From positions 1 to 9,195 of the forward strand of contig JAPLDV010000877.1 of NCBI GenBank assembly GCA_026391235.1: a stretch of 9,195 nt of DNA, read 5' to 3'. The position numbers and the translations under genes were made by a program. The notes under the pieces are model-generated. The model did not search any database, had not been told where the DNA came from, and was given only the letters and a program-made list of their open reading frames with translations. Origin of the DNA: Bacteroidia bacterium (GTDB taxonomy: Bacteria > Bacteroidota > Bacteroidia > Bacteroidales > UBA12481). This document shows, piece by piece, positions 6,701 to 9,195 of this stretch; the stretch's first letter is position 1, and the number at the start of each line of letters is the position of its first letter.

Positions 6701-7978
6701 GTCCTGGCCTCCGATTTCAAAAATGGTATCCACTTCGGAGTCGAAATAGATAGTGGCTGTAGCCTGGGCGGTTATCTCATTCTGAATGCAATCGGCGCCG
6801 ATAAAATCACCGGTGAGATACCGTCCCGACCCGGTGGTTCCGGCAGCCAGGATGCTGACGCTGTCGCCCACCTCCTCAAAGATTTCACGGAGACCCTTCC
6901 GGATGGCCTCTATTGGCTGGCTGGCGGTTGGGAGATACCTTCGTGCAACCACTTCATTTTCGGAATTTAAAAGTACCAGGTTGGTACTCAGCGAGCCCAC
7001 ATCCAGTCCGAGATAAACCACTGTCTTTTCATTTCCTGCCGGCAGGGGCACAATATCCATATTATGTTTGGATGTCGGAGGATTAAGCGGAGCGAGGCTC
7101 TGTCCGGGTGATTTTTCATATTCACCCAGATAGGATCGCAAAGCATCCAGGCCACGGTAATCCAACAATCCGGCCATATTGTTCCGGGCATGGAAAACAG
7201 CTCCGATTGCCCCCATGGAAGCATGGTGTTCCGGAATGATCAGTTGCTGGTCGTCCAGTTCCAGCACCTCGCGGAAAGCCCTTACCATGCCTGCGTTGGC
7301 TGCCACTCCGCCCTGGAACATCACCGGTGAAACAAAATGCTTTCCGCGTCCGAGGGTGCTTTTCAGGTTCCGTGCCACAGCAAAGCACAATCCGGCAACG
7401 ATATCCTCCACCGGAGTAGCTACCTGCTGAAGGTGGATCATGTCACTTTTGGCAAAAACACTGCACCGGCCCGCGATCCGCGGCGGATTTTTCGATTTCA
7501 GTGCCATTTCGCCAAATTCCTTTTCAATCTTAACCCCTATACGTTTAGCCTGTTGATCAAGGAAAGAGCCCGTTCCTGCGGCGCATAAACTGTTCATCGA
7601 GAAATCCGACAGCCGTGAAGTAGCGGCTACAGTCCCCTCATCCATAAAGATCAGTTTCGAGTCTTCTCCTCCCATTTCAATCACGGTACGTACCTCCGGG
7701 TATAGCACCGAAACCGCGGTGGATTGCGCAATGATCTCATTTATATGCATACCACCCAATACTTCGGCCGCCTTTTTCCCGCCTATGCCGGTAAAAACCA
7801 TGAATTTCATGTCATCAACGGGGTAGGTTTCAAACAAATTCTCCAAACGGGCCAGCAACTGGTGAAATGGTTTGCCGTAACAGTAATCGTAAAATTCTTC
7901 CCTGATTTTACCGGATTGATCAATTAAAACGGTGTTGACCGAGATTGATCCGATATCTATACCGATTTCAAATTTCAT
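3752..7978 (-). CDS. Fused 2-hydroxyacyl-CoA dehydratase activase-type protein (twin BcrAD/BadFG ATPase + DUF2229 + HgdB-like)
   Basis: A 1408-residue cytoplasmic protein. Module 1 (about 1-265) is an ASKHA ATPase of the BcrAD/BadFG/HgdC family: phosphate loop IGIDIGSISVNTVLID, EMGGEDSK (101-108), C132 in CAAGTGSF, C172 in GRCSVF, then FQGGVAAN. Module 2 (about 320-585) repeats the plan: LGLDVGSLSTNLVLL, EIGGQDSK (421-428), C446 in CAAGTGSF, C486 in ERCTVF, YQGGVTNN. In HgdC the two equivalent cysteines of each subunit bind a [4Fe-4S] cluster shared across a homodimer; here the two copies could form an internal pseudo-dimer. Next come a cysteine cluster (C604, C607, C611, C630), a DUF2229 region (about 667-800) with CETC (718-721) and NCNC (760-763), and an HgdB-like C-terminal part with C935, C1054, C1089, C1224 and C1346. 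Such proteins are thought to drive ATP-dependent low-potential electron transfer; the substrate is unknown. ATG 7976-7978 is chosen over an upstream TTG because it starts right at the first beta-strand. Confidence 0.92.
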   Translation of the reverse strand: MKFEIGIDIGSISVNTVLIDQSGKIREEFYDYCYGKPFHQLLARLENLFETYPVDDMKFMVFTGIGGKKAAEVLGGMHINEIIAQSTAVSVLYPEVRTVIEMGGEDSKLIFMDEGTVAATSRLSDFSMNSLCAAGTGSFLDQQAKRIGVKIEKEFGEMALKSKNPPRIAGRCSVFAKSDMIHLQQVATPVEDIVAGLCFAVARNLKSTLGRGKHFVSPVMFQGGVAANAGMVRAFREVLELDDQQLIIPEHHASMGAIGAVFHARNNMAGLLDYRGLDALRSYLGEYEKSPGQSLAPLNPPTSKHNMDIVPLPAGNEKTVVYLGLDVGSLSTNLVLLNSENEVVARRYLPTASQPIEAIRKGLREIFEEVGDSVSILAAGTTGSGRYLTGDFIGADCIQNEITAQATATIYFDSEVDTIFEIGGQDSKYIRIENGVIVDFEMNKVCAAGTGSFLEEQAERLDINIVKEFEKLAFESSAPSKLGERCTVFMESDLNSCQQKGEEKENLVAGLAYSTVLNYLNRVVGDKPVGNRIYYQGGVTNNRAVVSAFEQVTGKEIHVPPHFDITGAIGAAMLARDSMAPGQQSRFKGFHVSEVAYATDTFVCQHCANHCEIHAVRIEGEKPLFFGGICDRYEAEDRKGMGQDIPNLFEERTRMLMDDYNPARDPAKISIGIPRELTIFYQNFPFWRTLLEEMGFNVVLSKESNKKTLTRSLEMMTCETCLPIEMMHGHVDELLRKGVDYVFLPFVVNVKGSDDNPTNNCNCPWIQSHPFMVKAAYADSPLKDKLLTPTFHLRYFETAFKDEIIAFAKGTFNIPKSRILNAVKLADEAQIRFEQRLEDRGKEVMANLPENKKVFVVIGRSYNTSDPALNLNLLEKLRNLNILAIPLDFLPLKEENIFDFYPMMYWPSGQKILAGSRIIARDQRLNAVYLGNFRCGPDSFLKHYMVREMKGKPFLHLEVDEHSANAGMITRIEAFIDSLEGYHKSKQIRISNELPKQDRIRPITERTLYFPYANDVVWSFVGACRSIGMKAELLPMQDDTDLAIARKYTNGQECFPLLATTGSFLRKLMEPGIIPGEVAFFMPDHNGPCRFGGYYKLQQIIFERLGYGDAMIIRPSNEDNYTSIAPGNPVKWRLSAWRGMVAIDLIRKLVQQRRPYESIKGQSDKVYQEALQAIVKSLEEGGKTLKSVLGRYTREFMAIPYSNGLRKPIIAVVGEIFMRDNAFCSANVVRRLEELGAETLIAPIAEWLSYSTYRYTRDSKWKKNTKGFIRSKFQGVMQHHFEKNLLDTVQNLTPVGPIIRIKEMLDHCDKYIHHDYDGDPPLSLGTTSILADGYISGVVNILPFTCMPGTLNTSVTDLFKRDHDHIPWENLAYDGQEDSSIESRLQAFMHQAREYCTRKNLNKMEMFR

Positions 7979-8031
7979 ATTTAGCAAAGTTTTTACAGGT
8001 ATATCCCAATCCTTTTGGAATTATATCGCGG

Positions 8032-8066
8032 CGAAGATAGTATACAAAATGAGTTTTCCGAACAAA
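8032..8066 (-). promoter_or_regulatory. Putative Bacteroidota promoter upstream of the giant activase gene
   Basis: On the minus strand a TTTG (8063-8066) is followed after 23 bases by TATCTTCG (8032-8039), one mismatch from the Bacteroidota -7 consensus TAnnTTTG. The spacing falls at the long end of the range reported for the phylum. Transcription would begin near 8025, leaving a leader of about 45-50 bases before the ATG at 7978. The rest of the 154-bp spacer (7979-8132) shows no clear terminator or operator. This is motif matching only. Confidence 0.4.
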
Positions 8067-8132
8067 ATGGCATGCTAATCGAATAACAAACCGGGACTGT
8101 TAAGGGCGCTACTCCATACTCCCGTTCAGTCT

Positions 8133-9011
8133 CTATCGGGACAATGACTCAAGAGCCCTGATTTTAAACCAGGGACCGGCCAGTTGATATTTGATCAGGG
8201 GGGTGGATATATAATCATTGACTTTATCGGCCGATATTTCCCGTTTCCGGTGAACATGACCTGTTATCGGATCTTTATTGAGAATGGAAGGCTGGCCTTT
8301 GTAAGTCCCGAAAACCGGGAAGGCGATACGGCATACCTCTGTTAAAGCATGGAGCCTGGTTCTGCCGCACATGCCGGTGACATTATCGCCGGGAAACTGC
8401 AGCTCGTCATAAACAATGCATCCGATCCTGTTTTCACGTTTCAGATTCTCCAGTTCCTTATACAACATTGAGTTTACCGACAGCATGCTGGCTCCGAGGA
8501 CCAGGTTTAGCGGTTCGGATCCCAGGCCCAGACTTTGCCGGTTATTAACCAGGTACAAAGCCAGCTGGGCCGCAACCACGGTCCCGTAACTGGAAGAAAC
8601 CAAAGTGATACGGGATTTCCGGTTTATACTATCAGCCATCAAAGTCATGATTGAATTCCGGATTCTTTTGTCGCGCATGGGATTTTTTATCGGATACTGC
8701 CCATGCCACAATGCCCACAATACATTATTAAGCCCGAAAGGCTTGTTCGAACTATGAACCACAATGAATTTGGATTCCATAATCTCTGTCATCCGCTTGC
8801 AATAGGTTCGGGTGAAAAGGTTAGTATCTCCATGAGATCCGACATTGGCTCCGGGGATATACCATACCACATGAGGACTCAGGATTTCGGAATTTCTTAC
8901 GCTATCCCTAATATCAGGAATGCCGGAATCGGTTTGGGAGATGCCGGTACAGGGAATCCAGATCAAACAATGAAGAAGTATTAAAAAGACACAATTTTTC
9001 ATGATGCGCAT
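8133..9011 (-). CDS. Secreted alpha/beta-hydrolase-like protein of unknown function, 292 residues
   Basis: A 292-residue protein with a signal peptide (MRIMKN, hydrophobic core, probable cleavage after GISQ near residue 26). VVWYIPGANVGSH (about 48-60) resembles the first strand and oxyanion-hole loop of an alpha/beta hydrolase. RITLVSSSYGTVVAAQLAL (about 134-152) looks like a nucleophile elbow of the SxSxG type, with S141 as candidate nucleophile followed by a helix. Possible acid and base residues are D202 or D209 and H252 or H254; this assignment is inference. I do not recognise a named family, and a lipase, esterase or non-enzymatic hydrolase-fold role are all possible. Two ATGs fit the signal peptide: 9009-9011 (used here) and 9000-9002, which would give 289 residues starting MKNCVFL. 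It is followed by 154 bp before the activase gene, so it is probably a separate transcript. Confidence 0.72.
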   Translation of the reverse strand: MRIMKNCVFLILLHCLIWIPCTGISQTDSGIPDIRDSVRNSEILSPHVVWYIPGANVGSHGDTNLFTRTYCKRMTEIMESKFIVVHSSNKPFGLNNVLWALWHGQYPIKNPMRDKRIRNSIMTLMADSINRKSRITLVSSSYGTVVAAQLALYLVNNRQSLGLGSEPLNLVLGASMLSVNSMLYKELENLKRENRIGCIVYDELQFPGDNVTGMCGRTRLHALTEVCRIAFPVFGTYKGQPSILNKDPITGHVHRKREISADKVNDYISTPLIKYQLAGPWFKIRALESLSR

Positions 9012-9013
9012 GT

Positions 9014-9064
9014 GACGTAAATATGCATTGGACACAAATATACATTGGACGCAAATATGCGTCC
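9014..9064. repeat. Three 17-bp tandem units, the last forming a hairpin
   Basis: Three contiguous 17-bp units occupy 9014-9030, 9031-9047 and 9048-9064; all share the pattern GACRYAAATATRC, and the first two also share the ATTG tail. The third unit, with one preceding G, forms a perfect inverted repeat: GGACGC (9047-9052), an AAATAT centre, and GCGTCC (9059-9064). The stem can extend to seven pairs with a 4-base loop. It lies between the stop codon of the minus-strand gene at 9065 and the start of the hydrolase-like gene. No T-run follows the hairpin on the minus strand, so a classical intrinsic terminator is not supported. Confidence 0.85.
9035..9042 (-). promoter_or_regulatory. Possible -7 element (TATATTTG) for the hydrolase-like gene
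   Basis: The minus strand of the middle 17-bp repeat unit reads TATATTTG, an exact match to the Bacteroidota -7 consensus TAnnTTTG. It is about 24-33 bases upstream of the two candidate start codons. No TTTG at a suitable distance further upstream was found; the nearest is only 9 bases away, so this is a weak call. Confidence 0.3.
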
Positions 9065-9195
9065 CTACTTCCAGGTTTCCATAAGCTCCCAGCGGTTAAC
9101 GGCCTCATTGAAGGTATCGGCAATGAATTTGGCCTTTTTGCCGGTATATTCTTTGGCTTTTTTAACATCGAAATCGAGGTATCCGGCACCGGTCT
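9065..9195 (-). CDS. C-terminal end of an unrecognised protein (42 residues in window)
   Basis: The minus strand holds the last 42 codons of a gene whose start lies beyond the right edge. The frame is open from 9193 to the TAG at 9065-9067. The peptide begins TGAGYLDFDVKKAKEY, continues TGKKAKFIADTFNEA and ends VNRWELMETWK. It is lysine-rich and probably mostly helical after the first strand, with no signal or membrane segment in this part. I do not recognise the family. Codon use looks ordinary and the frame is clean, which makes it a likelier gene than the overlapping minus-strand frame at 8914-9189. The stop codon lies at the edge of the hairpin repeat (9047-9064), so an altered or truncated C-terminus is possible. 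Confidence 0.6.
   Translation of the reverse strand, partial: TGAGYLDFDVKKAKEYTGKKAKFIADTFNEAVNRWELMETWK

Noticed and set aside
8120..8141. Inverted repeat TCCCG/CGGGA around the hydrolase stop as a terminator
   Set aside because: Only five pairs with a 12-base loop, and no T-run follows on the minus strand.
8914..9189. Minus-strand open frame of 91 codons at the right edge
   Set aside because: It overlaps the signal peptide region of the hydrolase-like gene and crosses the 17-bp repeat; the alternative frame ending at 9065 reads as a more natural protein end.

Overview
The window looks like a stretch of a Bacteroidota (Bacteroidales-like) chromosome. Supporting signs are: most genes lack a Shine-Dalgarno sequence; there is a TAnnTTTG-type -7 element and a near match to one; secreted proteins have short signal peptides ending in LLAQ or ISQ; and an outer-membrane beta-barrel gene sits next to a lipoprotein gene. 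I see no rRNA, tRNA, CRISPR array, transposase or phage gene. Base composition looks moderate and even throughout.

Left part, plus strand (1-1231): the C-terminal end of a family GH27 alpha-galactosidase-like glycosidase. It is followed by ten tandem copies of a 7-bp unit (consensus GTATCGG), then a secreted NAGPA-type (DUF2233) phosphodiester glycosidase. Both proteins probably act on extracytoplasmic glycans. The plus-strand genes converge on the minus-strand genes across a 36-bp gap (1232-1267).

The rest (1268-9195) is all minus strand. In the direction of transcription it holds: the last 42 codons of an unrecognised gene; a short 17-bp tandem repeat with a hairpin; a secreted protein with a serine-hydrolase-like SxSxG elbow; a 154-bp intergenic region with a plausible promoter; a 1408-residue fused 2-hydroxyacyl-CoA dehydratase activase-type protein; a 229-residue outer-membrane beta-barrel protein; a 482-residue lipoprotein; and a 73-residue two-helix membrane protein with a perfect AGGAGG ribosome binding site. 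The last four are spaced 59, 32 and 32 bp apart and could share a transcript.

The centrepiece is the giant activase. It has two complete ASKHA ATPase/activator modules, each with its own CAAGTGSF cysteine and downstream cysteine. A cysteine cluster and DUF2229/HgdB-like reductase regions follow. By family knowledge this is an ATP-driven low-potential electron-transfer machine in one polypeptide, but its substrate cannot be read from the window. The beta-barrel/lipoprotein pair beside it has no recognisable function. The other points worth a second look are the two short tandem repeats (285-354 and 9014-9064), both in intergenic spacers. Beyond the uncharacterised fused activase, I found no clear evidence of a new multi-gene system.
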